Translations under genes and position numbers: made by a program
Notes under the pieces: generated by a model
What the model saw: only the letters and a program-made list of their open reading frames with translations
What the model was told of the DNA's origin: nothing
The model's database searches: none
NCBI GenBank assembly: GCA_029055435.1
Contig: JAIDDH010000093.1
Coordinates: 25,795 to 89,794 of the forward strand
Reading direction: 5' to 3'
DNA from: Acetatifactor sp.
GTDB taxonomy: Bacteria > Bacillota > Clostridia > Lachnospirales > Lachnospiraceae
Length of the DNA: 64,000 nucleotides
Shown: one piece after another, positions 8,210-18,300 of the stretch
Layout of the letters: each line of letters opens with the position of its first letter
How positions within the stretch are numbered: position 1 is the stretch's first letter

Positions 8210-10275
8210 GATGGAACCCGGAGACAAGGGTCAAGAAGCTGGCGCTTGCCTATCAGACCGGCTGGGAATATACGCCTCACAGCCGGGAAGCCGGAAGCGT
8301 CCTCACGGATATTTTTCTGGACATGATGCGGGACAATCGGCAGCGCTATGAAAATATATGGGAGAAGCACAGGCAGGAGTTTCTGGCCGCGATGCCGCCG
8401 CAGGACAGGGAGGCGCGCAGATTAAAAACCGGTCTGGCGGTGAGGGCTTCCGGGGGGAGCCATGGCGGATGGCTTGCCCGACAGACGGGAGTTTATATGG
8501 CGCCCGAAGAGGGCGACCTGCTGCGCTTTACCGTGCAGGAGGATATTCAGCTTACCGCCGCGAAGCTTCGCTATGCGGTATATCAAAAGGGACTGTGTGC
8601 ATGGCTGACCTATGAGGGTGGGGCGGACAGAGGACAGGATGCTTTTGGGATATCGCTGTTTCAGGAGACTGGTACAGAGCTGAGTCATCCGGTTTTTTGC
8701 TGGCGCTTTCGGGATATTTGCAATGGCAGGACGTCCGTGCGGTTTGAGGTGGAGTCCGCATCGCAGGGGGACAGTGCTCTGTGCGGGGAGGACGGCGCTC
8801 TTCCGGGCAATTGGAAAATCGGCGACGGAACCAATACATATCCTATGGAATGGACGCAGTCGGAGGGACAATGTCTGTTGGAGGGACTCACGCCCGCTTT
8901 TGCCGGAAATCTGGAGGAGACCCAATATGAAATCTGTCTGGAGATTCCCGCAGAAGAGGAACTGAGCTCTTCGTGGCTAGAAACGCTTTCCCGGGGGATT
9001 TGCCTGATAGAAGAGGGTATATGCCGGGAGCCGGAGCTGTGTCTGACGGCAGCTGGCGTCTGTGACGGAGAACGGCTGCTGCCTTTCACGGATGCACCTG
9101 AGACTGCCGCGTGCTGTTATCTGGCCTGTGACAGTGTGATGGCGGTAAAGGGCAGAGAGGTGACGCTTAAGTTTACGGAAAATTATGAGACAGAGGAAAA
9201 GGCTCCGCCGGGAGTTTCCAAAGAATATCGGAAGCTCTATAAAAAATATCCCTGGCTGAAATCTATGGAAATCATGCAGGAATGGGAAGTCAGGGAGACT
9301 CTGTGGGAATATTTTGACGGGAGCTTCTGGCGAAAGCTGCCCGGGAGCGACGGATGGGAGACCGGATGCAGACCTGAGAAGAAGGGAGAGCATTTGCTCA
9401 GCTGGACGGTGCCTCGGGATATGCGGTCTTGCAGCATTGAAGGAGAAGAACATTATTATATCCGACTTCGTCTGGTCAGGGCGGACAATGCATACGCTGC
9501 TTATTATCGTAAAACGATTCCCGTGCTGAAGCACATCAGCTTCGTGACCGAGGGCCGCAGGATAGAGCCGGAAGACCGGGAGCTGCCGGATATCTCGGAG
9601 GCCGGTCAGAAAAGAATGTATCTTGGATTTGACAGAGAAATTACCTGCCACAATTGCTGGTATACGGATTCCGGGCGTTTGGAGTTCTCACCGGAACAGA
9701 TCAGGGGCAGACAGATTCGATTTGACAGAGAGGCTTTCTGGGTGGAGCTGGAGTGCAGGGAGCCTGTGACACTCTCCGCCCTCTATGCCAATTATGTGGA
9801 GATACTGGAACTCATGAAAGAGGGGGAGCCGAAGGCCGCCGACCTGCAGCTTCCCGCGGGGACGGCTTTTCATGTGGAGACGGACAGAATGGGAGTGCTG
9901 GATGCCATATCAGTATATGATGCGCGATATGACGGCCGGGGAACGGTTCTATGGGAGGAGATGCAGTGGAAGGAGAGTTATCCCGCATGTTTCGGCCGGA
10001 TGATTTCTGTTATGGATATGGATTTGCTTTTGCAAAGAAGTTACCCGCTTATTAGAGTAGTTTCGTGCAACTATATAGAAAAGAGCCGGGAGCTGACGGT
10101 TGTGTTGGAGCAGCGGAGAGATTGCGGGGAGAATCCTGTACTGCAGAAGCTGCTGCCGGAAATTCAAGAATGGCTGGAGGAGACGCTTCGTTATATGGGT
10201 CTGTTGTGGCTGAGCGATTGTCATGTAAATTGTATGGAAAAGGAGGAAATGCCGGATGGAAAAATCACTGGATGA
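8206..10275 (+). CDS. Baseplate wedge component, Afp11-like
   Basis: A 689-residue protein encoded between gp25 and the J-like protein, the place of the first large baseplate wedge gene. The N-terminus (KKLALAYQTGWEYTPHSREAGSVLTDIFLDMM, with an NRQRYENI helix) mirrors the opening of J-like eCIS proteins, in which a peptide like DPG..L..L.. leads to a helix. The middle is rich in beta strands with Trp residues, and the end has RSYPLIRVVSCNYIEKSRELTVVLE and a long C-terminal helix. Overall it resembles 'putative baseplate assembly' proteins at low similarity. It overlaps both neighbours (ATGA at the start, 20 bases at the end). Confidence 0.75.
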   Translation: MRWNPETRVKKLALAYQTGWEYTPHSREAGSVLTDIFLDMMRDNRQRYENIWEKHRQEFLAAMPPQDREARRLKTGLAVRASGGSHGGWLARQTGVYMAPEEGDLLRFTVQEDIQLTAAKLRYAVYQKGLCAWLTYEGGADRGQDAFGISLFQETGTELSHPVFCWRFRDICNGRTSVRFEVESASQGDSALCGEDGALPGNWKIGDGTNTYPMEWTQSEGQCLLEGLTPAFAGNLEETQYEICLEIPAEEELSSSWLETLSRGICLIEEGICREPELCLTAAGVCDGERLLPFTDAPETAACCYLACDSVMAVKGREVTLKFTENYETEEKAPPGVSKEYRKLYKKYPWLKSMEIMQEWEVRETLWEYFDGSFWRKLPGSDGWETGCRPEKKGEHLLSWTVPRDMRSCSIEGEEHYYIRLRLVRADNAYAAYYRKTIPVLKHISFVTEGRRIEPEDRELPDISEAGQKRMYLGFDREITCHNCWYTDSGRLEFSPEQIRGRQIRFDREAFWVELECREPVTLSALYANYVEILELMKEGEPKAADLQLPAGTAFHVETDRMGVLDAISVYDARYDGRGTVLWEEMQWKESYPACFGRMISVMDMDLLLQRSYPLIRVVSCNYIEKSRELTVVLEQRRDCGENPVLQKLLPEIQEWLEETLRYMGLLWLSDCHVNCMEKEEMPDGKITG

Positions 10276-12013
10276 CAGCAGTTATCACGCCGTCTATGAA
10301 AAGGCCATGAAGCGGCTGCAGAGCCAGGCACCCTGGTGGACACACAGAGAATTATCCGATCCGGGCATTACGATATTGGAGCTCTGGGTGCTCCTGGCCG
10401 ATATGCAGAGTTTTTATCTGGATCAGGTGCAGGAGAGCCATTATCGCAAATATCTGAAGCTTTTGGGCATTGCGCCGGACGAGGGGGAGTGTGCCCGGGC
10501 AAGGATATTTTTTGATGATGTGACGGAAGATTGCACGATACCCCGGGGCACAAAGCTTCTGGCGGACAGGATGGTGTTTGAGATGGAGGAGGAGACGGAG
10601 CTCACCGCAAATTGTCTGACGGGCTTTTATCAGGGTGACGGCAGGAATCGGATAGAGGTCATGGGAATGCGCCGCAAGAACAGATTCGCACTGCTGGAAA
10701 AGGAAAAAGACCCGCTTTTTACTTTAACATTAAAAAATGCCGTGGGGAGGGGGAGGGAAATCACCTTCTTTGTGCTGTTAAGCGAGCAGGACAAGCGCAA
10801 TCCCGTGGAGGGAGATTTCTGTATGGCCCGTCTGGCATGGGAATACCGGACGGCAAAAGGCTGGCGGGAGGCCCGAGTAGTCGGGGACGAGACGAAGGGA
10901 CTGCTTTACAGCGGACAAATCTGTCTGCGTGTGGATGGTGAGATGACAGGCGGGGAAGAGGGTTACTCCATACGGTGCCGGATAAAAAAGGGCGGCTATG
11001 ACGTTATGCCGGTGCTGTACAAAATTTGTCTGAACACGGGGAGAGCCATACAGAGAGACACACAGTGCTGTGAGGAGCAGTTTACACTCTCCTTAAACCA
11101 TCCCCGCGCAGTGCTGCAGAGCTATCTGGCGAAAACGGGAGAGCTGCAGGTATTTATCAGACGGGAGAGTGACATATGGGAGGATATCACGGAGGACTGT
11201 GACATCGATCCCCCCATCACGGTCGGACAGCGGGAGAGATATGTGTGTCTTGCGAAAAAACATCTTCTTGAGGGGGAGGCCGAATACCGAATCGTGTGCA
11301 GTGTGCCGGAGATGAGTCAGCAGTATCGGCCCTGTCATATCACAGGAGTCACTTCCCAGCAGATCACGCTTCCCTGGCAGGGGATTTTGAAGAGAGAGGT
11401 AAAACTGATGCTTCGGCAGGAGACCGGAGGAAAGCTGTATCGGGAGTATGGGCAGCAGGAGCCTGAGCAGACCCGTTTTGCCAATGCGTGGCATTGGCAG
11501 GAGGAAAACATCCGGCTGGGAGACGGCAGACATGGCCATATTCCCGGGGAGGCGGAGGATGGTCTGCTTCTGACCTCTCTCGCGTTATCCAATGGCGAGG
11601 AGGGAAATGTGGCTATCGGCAAAATCAGAACATGGGAGAAACCGGAGCTCTTTGAGCATATCACTTTTCGCAATATGATGACGGGAAAGGGCGGCAGGGA
11701 TGGAAGAAAGCCCTCGGAACAATTTGCTGAAGTGCGCAGCCTGCTCTTGCGGGAAAACCGGCTTGTGACAAAGAAGGATATTCGGAGGCTTGCCAAAGAG
11801 ACGCCGGGGCTGCTGATTAAGGAAGTTGCGGCTGAGTGGCGGGATGGTGTTACTCTGGTGACGATTATCCCGAAGGAGCCTTTAAAACACCCGGGATGTG
11901 TGGAGAAATATCGAATGGAGACGGCAAAATATCTGGAACAGTACCGCATAGCGGCCGGTAAATTAAAGGTTCTGGTGGCTGAGAGAACAGATTCAGGGGG
12001 CATGGAAGATTGA
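10256..12013 (+). CDS. Baseplate J-like protein (Afp11/Afp12-like)
   Basis: The 585-residue product is a baseplate J-like protein. The N-terminal signature is clear: LSDPGITILELWVLLADMQSFY, then ESHYRKYLKLLGI and a strand segment ARARIFFDDV followed by IPRGTKLLADRMVFE, matching 'p.gt...t..g..F'. The C-terminal part has EVRSLLLRENRLVTKKDIRRLAKE, the usual 'R...VT..Dye.la' helix of J proteins, then VAAEWRDGVTLVTIIPKE. Such proteins form the wedges around the hub. It starts within the upstream gene (20-base overlap) and its stop overlaps the next TTG start. Confidence 0.9.
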   Translation: MEKSLDDSSYHAVYEKAMKRLQSQAPWWTHRELSDPGITILELWVLLADMQSFYLDQVQESHYRKYLKLLGIAPDEGECARARIFFDDVTEDCTIPRGTKLLADRMVFEMEEETELTANCLTGFYQGDGRNRIEVMGMRRKNRFALLEKEKDPLFTLTLKNAVGRGREITFFVLLSEQDKRNPVEGDFCMARLAWEYRTAKGWREARVVGDETKGLLYSGQICLRVDGEMTGGEEGYSIRCRIKKGGYDVMPVLYKICLNTGRAIQRDTQCCEEQFTLSLNHPRAVLQSYLAKTGELQVFIRRESDIWEDITEDCDIDPPITVGQRERYVCLAKKHLLEGEAEYRIVCSVPEMSQQYRPCHITGVTSQQITLPWQGILKREVKLMLRQETGGKLYREYGQQEPEQTRFANAWHWQEENIRLGDGRHGHIPGEAEDGLLLTSLALSNGEEGNVAIGKIRTWEKPELFEHITFRNMMTGKGGRDGRKPSEQFAEVRSLLLRENRLVTKKDIRRLAKETPGLLIKEVAAEWRDGVTLVTIIPKEPLKHPGCVEKYRMETAKYLEQYRIAAGKLKVLVAERTDSGGMED

Positions 12014-13014
12014 AGAAACAGTGTCTTTCCGATGAGTATTTATCAGGATGCGGATTCCAAAAGGGCTTTGTTCAGGAAAAAGAGGGAAAACTCAAGCTGC
12101 CTGCAAAGGGTGGGGAGGGCATTTTTGTCAGTCAGACCTATGACAGCGGAGAAAGGCAGACTCAATGGAATCGTATCGTTCTTGATATCAGCTATAATGC
12201 AGTGTTCCACGCGTATGTCTGGCTTTTTGACGACAGGCGGGAAGGGGAAAAGGCCGATGCTATCGTGGATATGGAGGAGCGGTTTGACTATATAAAAGAG
12301 CGGGCCCAGTATGATTCCAACTACCGGGATCAGCTCCTGTACGGTCACGACGAAGGGATGGGACGATATGCAAAGATCGCGGTAAAAATCACCCCGGAAG
12401 GTGAAAATGAGGTGGTCTTCAAGGGCTATGCCATGTCCTTTCCCAAGGAGAGCTTTGTCGCCTATTTGCCCGTTATCTATCGGAATAATCTGCAATTGGA
12501 ACGCTTTCTTGCGGTGTACCAGAATATATATCTGGAACTGGAGGAAAAGATAGACGCTCTGGCTAAGGAGCTGGATTATGAGTGCTGCAGCTATAAACAG
12601 GTTGTGAGGCTGGCAGAGTGGATGGGCTGGGGAGAGTTGGCGGACCGGGTGGACGAAAGGACTCTGCGGGAGCTCTTGCGGGAGGGGATCTCTCTGGCGG
12701 GGAGAAAGGGAACCTGTGGATATTATACCCGGCTGGCGGAGATTTTGTGGAATCAGAAGGCAATTATGCTGGAGGAGCCGGACAGGCGCAGAGCCACCGT
12801 GCTGATTAAGGGCAGGCCGAAGGACGGGTGGGAGGCCTGTCTGGAGTGGATGAAGAGAACGGCGCCCATAGGCGTGAGCATCGATTTTGTTTTCCTGCAC
12901 AGGACAGACCGGCTGGACGGGCAGTATTTTCTGGATGTGACCGCCTGCCTGTCCCGGTATGAATCGGAGCTGTGTGAGGGCGGAGTCTGCATCGACAGTT
13001 TGAAACTATTATAA
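12010..13014 (+). CDS. Phage tail protein I-like baseplate component
   Basis: A 334-residue protein whose C-terminal half matches the gpI-like eCIS family. Visible features are VAYLPVIYRNNLQLERFLAV with YQNIYLELEEKIDALAKELDY, then VVRLAEWMGWG, a helix TLRELLREGISLAGRKGTCGYY and LAEILWN. These correspond to the family's PA.Y....FL.RFL.., WL..W.G and 'L.R.RGT..GL' blocks. The N-terminal 130 residues are a separate beta-rich domain (QWNRIVLDISYNAVFHAYVW). gpI-type proteins join wedges to fibres in phage tails; no fibre gene is visible in the window. The start is TTG 12010, overlapping the upstream TGA. Confidence 0.82.
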   Translation: MKKQCLSDEYLSGCGFQKGFVQEKEGKLKLPAKGGEGIFVSQTYDSGERQTQWNRIVLDISYNAVFHAYVWLFDDRREGEKADAIVDMEERFDYIKERAQYDSNYRDQLLYGHDEGMGRYAKIAVKITPEGENEVVFKGYAMSFPKESFVAYLPVIYRNNLQLERFLAVYQNIYLELEEKIDALAKELDYECCSYKQVVRLAEWMGWGELADRVDERTLRELLREGISLAGRKGTCGYYTRLAEILWNQKAIMLEEPDRRRATVLIKGRPKDGWEACLEWMKRTAPIGVSIDFVFLHRTDRLDGQYFLDVTACLSRYESELCEGGVCIDSLKLL

Positions 13015-13032
13015 TTTTGAAACTACTATAAT
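12999..13032 (+). repeat. Tandem 17-bp duplication
   Basis: Two adjacent 17-base units, TTTGAAACTATTATAAT and TTTGAAACTACTATAAT, differ at one base. The first holds the stop codon (TAA 13012-13014) of the gpI-like gene. The second falls in the gap before the ATPase ribosome binding site. It looks like a slippage duplication. Confidence 0.9.
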
Positions 13033-13048
13033 TCGGAGGAGGCAGCAG

Positions 13049-15043
13049 ATGGAAGGATATTGTTCTATAGAGGAACAGACACAGGATTATATTGCGCTTT
13101 TTATGCTCCTCCAGCAAAAAAATACCGAAGCGGAAAGTCTGCAGATGTCTTTCGGGAAAGCAGGAAGAAGTATTGCGGACCGGGAGCAGGCCAGCGGTAT
13201 ATTTCTTCCCTCCGTGCATTTAAAAAAATGCTATGCGCTGACGGAGACAGCTTTTTTCCTGGTGATGTTTGCTTTCTGCTGTGAGATTGAGGGAGGACTG
13301 TGTCTGGAATTTCGGGAAAAATATCATGAGAGGCGGCCGAATCTGCAATACGCGCTTCATCTGTTATCTGCTGTCCTGCCCGTGGACTTTGCGCAGATTG
13401 CGCAGCTTAGTCAGGAGGAGGGGGAGCTTGGCGATATCCTGGCGATGTCCCCGGAGGGCGGGGAGAACGGCGGCCTGTTGCTGCAGCCGTTAGTCTTGAA
13501 TCGGTCGGCGTTTCATTTTCTCCTGACGGGCGCGTTGCGAAAAGGAGCCTGGTATCGGCCCTTTTTTCCCGGAGAGGACAACGAGTGGGAAGAGCTGCCC
13601 GGGGAGCAGGACATGCTACCGCTGCATGAGCGGGAGGCAGGGATTCTCTGTCATCACATTCAGACAAATTGTCATTCCGTCCGCCCTGAGAAAACGCGTC
13701 CCTTCCGGATTCTTCTGCACGGGAGCCGGGGTGTGGGGAAACATACACTTTTATGCCGCATATGCCGTCAACAGTCTGTCAACGCGATATTTGTCAACAT
13801 GAAGCGGATGCAGAGAGAGGAGAGGCGCTTGTGGGAGAGGAACAGGCAGACCTTGCGGCTTTTCTGCAGACTTGCTATGGATGTGGTGGTTCTGGAGTTT
13901 ATGGAGAATCGGTCGGAGACTGTTTCAGACAGCCGGAGCCAGGTGGAGTCTATGGATATTTTGTTGGAGGAGAATCTGGGGGATATGCCGGTGATCTTTT
14001 TGACGGAGACACCGGAATGTGCCCGGATGGCGGAGAGATTCGCGCAATTATGGCTGGAGCCGGCGCAGCGGCTGACCCCGGCGGAACAGAAGCTGGCACT
14101 GGAGACATGGCTTAAGCCCGAAGAGCGCCGGGAATGGCAGACGCAGCTGCTGGGAAAGTATCGGCTGAATATTGGAGAATTCCGGGAAAAGCAAAAGGCT
14201 GTCACACTCTGGGCGGAGGCGGAGGGCGTCTCCCCGGCAGACCCTGCCGCATGGGAGGCGGGGCTGCGGGAGAGAAATGTCTTGTCCGGTCTCGGGAGAG
14301 TGATCGAGAACAGCGATGCTTCGGAGGAGATTGTGCTGTCGCAGGAGTGCCGCAGACAGCTTGAGACAGTGATAGAGCTGGCAAAAGGCTGGACGGGCAG
14401 ACAGGGGCTTCATTTGTTGTTTCACGGAAGCTCCGGTACCGGTAAGACCATGGCCGCCTCCATTCTCGCAAAGAGACTGCACCTTCCTCTTTTTAAGGTG
14501 GACTTATCCCAGATATTTGACAAATATATCGGTGAGACGGAAAAGCATATGGACGAGATATTCCACATTGCTCAGAAGAATCATTATCTTTTATTTTTTG
14601 ATGAGGCTGACGCGCTGTTTTCAAAGAGAACCGGAATCCAGGATGCCCGGGACAAATACGCAAATGTCTCTACATCGTATCTGCTGCAGCGGATAGAGGA
14701 GTATGACGGAATGCTGATTATGGCCACCAATCTGTTAAACCATTTTGACGACGCCTTTGTGCGCAGAGTTCGGTTTGTCATTAAATTTCGGAATTTGGAT
14801 GAGGGAGGCAGAGAGCTTTTGTGGGAAAAGGCTCTGGCCGGAGAGCTGCCTGTGGCGGAGGATGTGTCCTATCGTGAGTTGTCGCGGGCAGCGGAGCTGA
14901 GTCCTGCCCGGATTCGTGCCGCCGCCCGGGTGGCCGGAATGCTGGCGGTCTGTGAGGAGAGCAGTTTTATTACGAAAGAGCATCTCCGAAGGGCTTTGGA
15001 GCTGGAGGCGGGGAAGGATGAGACGACGGTGAGAGGCTTTTAG
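13049..15043 (+). CDS. AAA+ ATPase of the injection system (Afp15-like)
   Basis: A 664-residue protein with two AAA-type modules, the layout of the ATPase that accompanies nearly all Afp/PVC-like loci and is needed for particle assembly. The N-terminal 170 residues are helical. Module 1 has a degenerate P-loop, GSRGVGKHTLL (from about residue 225), with no clear Walker B acid pair. Module 2 is canonical: GSSGTGKT (residues 460-467), FFDEADALF (D518, E519), a sensor-type MATNL and the arginine-rich segment FVRRVRFVIKF. It therefore probably hydrolyses ATP only at the second site. GGAGGAGG precedes ATG 13049. A regulator and the effector candidate follow. Confidence 0.93.
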   Translation: MEGYCSIEEQTQDYIALFMLLQQKNTEAESLQMSFGKAGRSIADREQASGIFLPSVHLKKCYALTETAFFLVMFAFCCEIEGGLCLEFREKYHERRPNLQYALHLLSAVLPVDFAQIAQLSQEEGELGDILAMSPEGGENGGLLLQPLVLNRSAFHFLLTGALRKGAWYRPFFPGEDNEWEELPGEQDMLPLHEREAGILCHHIQTNCHSVRPEKTRPFRILLHGSRGVGKHTLLCRICRQQSVNAIFVNMKRMQREERRLWERNRQTLRLFCRLAMDVVVLEFMENRSETVSDSRSQVESMDILLEENLGDMPVIFLTETPECARMAERFAQLWLEPAQRLTPAEQKLALETWLKPEERREWQTQLLGKYRLNIGEFREKQKAVTLWAEAEGVSPADPAAWEAGLRERNVLSGLGRVIENSDASEEIVLSQECRRQLETVIELAKGWTGRQGLHLLFHGSSGTGKTMAASILAKRLHLPLFKVDLSQIFDKYIGETEKHMDEIFHIAQKNHYLLFFDEADALFSKRTGIQDARDKYANVSTSYLLQRIEEYDGMLIMATNLLNHFDDAFVRRVRFVIKFRNLDEGGRELLWEKALAGELPVAEDVSYRELSRAAELSPARIRAAARVAGMLAVCEESSFITKEHLRRALELEAGKDETTVRGF

Positions 15044-15107
15044 GGGTTACGGTGGTTTGAGTCTGTTTCCCCGGGAACCGTCTGATCGGAAGAGGCAAAA
15101 GATAAAT

Positions 15108-15320
15108 ATGAGGAAAGACTATGTGACTGTTATGAGGGAGCTGCGAGAGGATAATGATTTGGGACAGAAAGAGGTAGCAGCCTATCTGAATATAGACCAG
15201 AGAGTGTACTCTCGCTATGAGACCGGCCAGAATGCGCTGCCCATAGAGAAGGCCATATCGCTGTGTAAATTCTATAAGGTGTCCGCGGATTATTTTCTGG
15301 GTCTGGACAGTCGAAAGTAA
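15108..15320 (+). CDS. XRE-family helix-turn-helix regulator
   Basis: A 70-residue DNA-binding protein of the Cro/C1 type. The helix-turn-helix reads LREDNDLGQKEVAAYLNID followed by QRVYSRYETGQNALPI and the usual DYFLGLD ending, so it is a complete single-domain regulator. ATG 15108 is chosen; an in-frame TTG at 15057 has no proper ribosome binding site. It lies 64 bases after the ATPase gene and 40 before the effector candidate. A role in controlling the effector or the injection operon is inferred from position only. Confidence 0.85.
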   Translation: MRKDYVTVMRELREDNDLGQKEVAAYLNIDQRVYSRYETGQNALPIEKAISLCKFYKVSADYFLGLDSRK

Positions 15321-15360
15321 AGTCTGTAGACACAGTCCGTTGTAAAGGAGGAGATGGCAG

Positions 15361-18300
15361 ATGTACGCGCAGCAAACGGCGGAGACAGAGCACAAAGACA
15401 GCATTTCTCAGGAAAGCAATGCTATCACAAACCGAACCGGGGTGCCGGATAATATGAAGAGACAATATGAGGCTCTGTCGGGGCTGTCCATGGATGACGT
15501 CCGCGTGCATTACAATTCCGGGAGGCCGTCACAGTTGGGCGCATTGGCTTATACTCAGGGCAGTCATGTCTATGTGGCCCCGGGGCAGGAACGGCATTTG
15601 GGACATGAGCTGGGCCATGTGATTCAGCAAAAGCAGGGACGGGTGCGGGCAACGGCGAGCTTTGACGGCGTTGCCGTCAATCTGGATGACAGGCTGGAGC
15701 AGGAAGCGGATAATTATGACAGACAGGCGAGAGCATATGAGGCAGAAAGCGAGAAGACTCGCCGGGAGGAACCTAGTGATATGCCCGGAATCGGAGCGGG
15801 CGCGTCCGGCGGCGTAACGCAGCTTCGTCCGATGGTGGACAGAACACGGAGATGGCCCTTTTATGTGGATGATAAGTATAACCAAAGGGATAAACCGCGG
15901 TTTTTGTTAAAGCTGTTTGTGGAGATGGGAAGATATGTCGTATTCCAGATCAGAGATCATGTGAGGAGAATTTTCTGGGAAAAGGATATAGAATGGGTTA
16001 AGGAGAATTCAGGTGCAGATTCAGAAATTGCTGGCAGTTTACCCGATAAGGATCATCGTATAACAAGGGAAGACGATTATTTTACAGACAGAAGCTTTGA
16101 AAACAAATTGGATATTGAAGAATTTATGAGTTTGCAGCCTTTGGATGCTTGGATGGAAGCGTATGAGGAGGCAAATGCGTCCATGGCGGAAATAGATGAA
16201 TCTGATTTGCCAGAAAAAGAGAAAATAAGACAGAAGAATGCTCTTACTATGTATATTCTTCAGCGCCATATTGTGAATGCGCTTTACCGTGCGGAGGAAT
16301 TGGATAGGATGGAGTATTCCGGTTCTCCACTGAGTTATCAAAATCGTAGCAGTTATATGCGTTCGGGTGCGGGAAGTTTTGTAGACGCATTGAAGGAACT
16401 GCTCTTAAAACAAGTGCGAATACCTAAAGGGGCGGATGTGATTCTTACAAGAAGCGAAGGAATTCGGCAGGAGCTTGATAAATTTTTTTATTATGTGAAA
16501 TCAGAAAATTTTTCCGGGGAAGAGATATCGGGACAAATAGGCGATGTTATACAGCAGATAAAAGCTTTTACAGAAGGTTTACCGCTGTCGGGCGAAAGGG
16601 AGGAAAAACGCAGACAGAACAAAGAGGATGAAAGTTTTCAGAAACATTTGGAGGAATCCAGTCTGTCTCGTATATTTGTGGATTTTATGGATGAAACAAA
16701 TGAGTTGTCCTCCGGAATTTTAGAACAGCAACTTTCCCGACAGGAAGAAATGATTTTCCGCCGGGTTGCACAACAAATGGGTTTAACAGAAGATGGTGAA
16801 AGGATTCTCTTTCTGAGTCAAACCGGTAAGTCTTCGGATAAAGGCGGAAGAATGGCGGCGGTAATTCAGCGACTGCAGCGGGAGGACCTGGAGAGGCAGA
16901 GTTTTTTAGTGCAATATATAGCTGATGTAAAGAAAGAGCTAGAAAATGATTCTATGAATTCAGGTAAAAAAAATATGCTGCAGGATAGTTTAAGCCACGC
17001 AGAAACTGTTCAAGCAACAGGTCAGGTTAATCAGAATAATATTAGCAACCATCTTGCGACAGCATATATTGAATATGTCGGGAACAAACCTGTCACAGAT
17101 GCCGCAAGAAGGATGGAAATATTATATCGAAATATAGACTATATTGTAACGGCAGGAAAAACGATTACCCTGCAGACAAGCAACGTGTCGCAGAGCGCAT
17201 TATTGCTTGCAAATACCAAAATGGATCATCAGGCAAAGGCTGCCGTGAACAAGGCTGGTTATGTCCCCAGTATCACGGAGGCCATAAGAACGATGCTCGA
17301 TCAAATGGGTCTTTCCCTACCGCAGATCATGAGCTTTGTTTTCACACAGCAGAGAGAGAAAAACTGGAAGAAAACAAGTAAAAGAGAGACAGAAGGCAGA
17401 GCAAAAGCAATGGATGCCGTCGAAACGAGAATGGCACATCCAAAGAAATCGCAATACAACTCGTCGGATATGGAAAGTGCGCGGAACCTGGCCCGGACAT
17501 ATTTCACATTCTTTTGCCAAAAGCTGGTGGATTCCCCGGAGATGAATGCAGAAGAGAATCGCAGAATCTTTGTACAGGCATCCACTGTGAAAAAGCTGAT
17601 AGAGGCCTGCAATTTATTTGAAAATGATAGAATACCGGCTTTTGTGTGGTATCAATTAGATTATTATCTTGACGCTGCCCTGCATTCGGAAAATCATCTT
17701 GTGGATTTTACGCGAAATATACAGGCAATTCATGAAATTATTTTATTGGGAATAGAGCTGCAGGGAGAAGAGGCGGCACCGAGAGGAGAGGAGTTCCGAC
17801 TTGATGCCCCGGGGGCGAAAGGCACGGGAGCAGAGCTGTATCAGGGCGCTTATCTGGCGGATTATGGATTGAAAGCTTTTGCGCAGGTCTATGACGCGGC
17901 TATTGCCCAGCACGCAGCAGACGTATCAAGAAAAGAGAAACCATTACAAGTTGCAGCCTTTTACAATATTTATTTTGAGTTGACTGAGAAATTAAATGCG
18001 ACTACAGGAGCAAATCCCGGGCGGGTAAAGATGAAGGCTCCTGAAAATATTGAGGAGTTTATAGCAGAATTAGAAAATTTGGAGTCGGCGGAAGAAGCAC
18101 AGAACAGGCTTCCCGACATTATTATGATTGATATTCATCCCAATGATGCCACAAAGAAAATTATTACTAAAAATGATGTCGCAAAAATGCTTGATAAGAT
18201 CAACAATTACATGACACAGAATAAATGCCGCAAGAAAATAACAGTGATAGTGGATATTACTTTAAATCAGGCCACGGATAATGAAGTAGCTGAAATCCGG

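Noticed and set aside
3..15043. Prophage or tailocin interpretation
   Set aside because: The DUF4255 cap, Afp15-like ATPase, CIS_tube adaptor and DUF4157 protein point to eCIS. No capsid, portal, terminase or tape-measure gene is in the window, although the upstream side is cut off.
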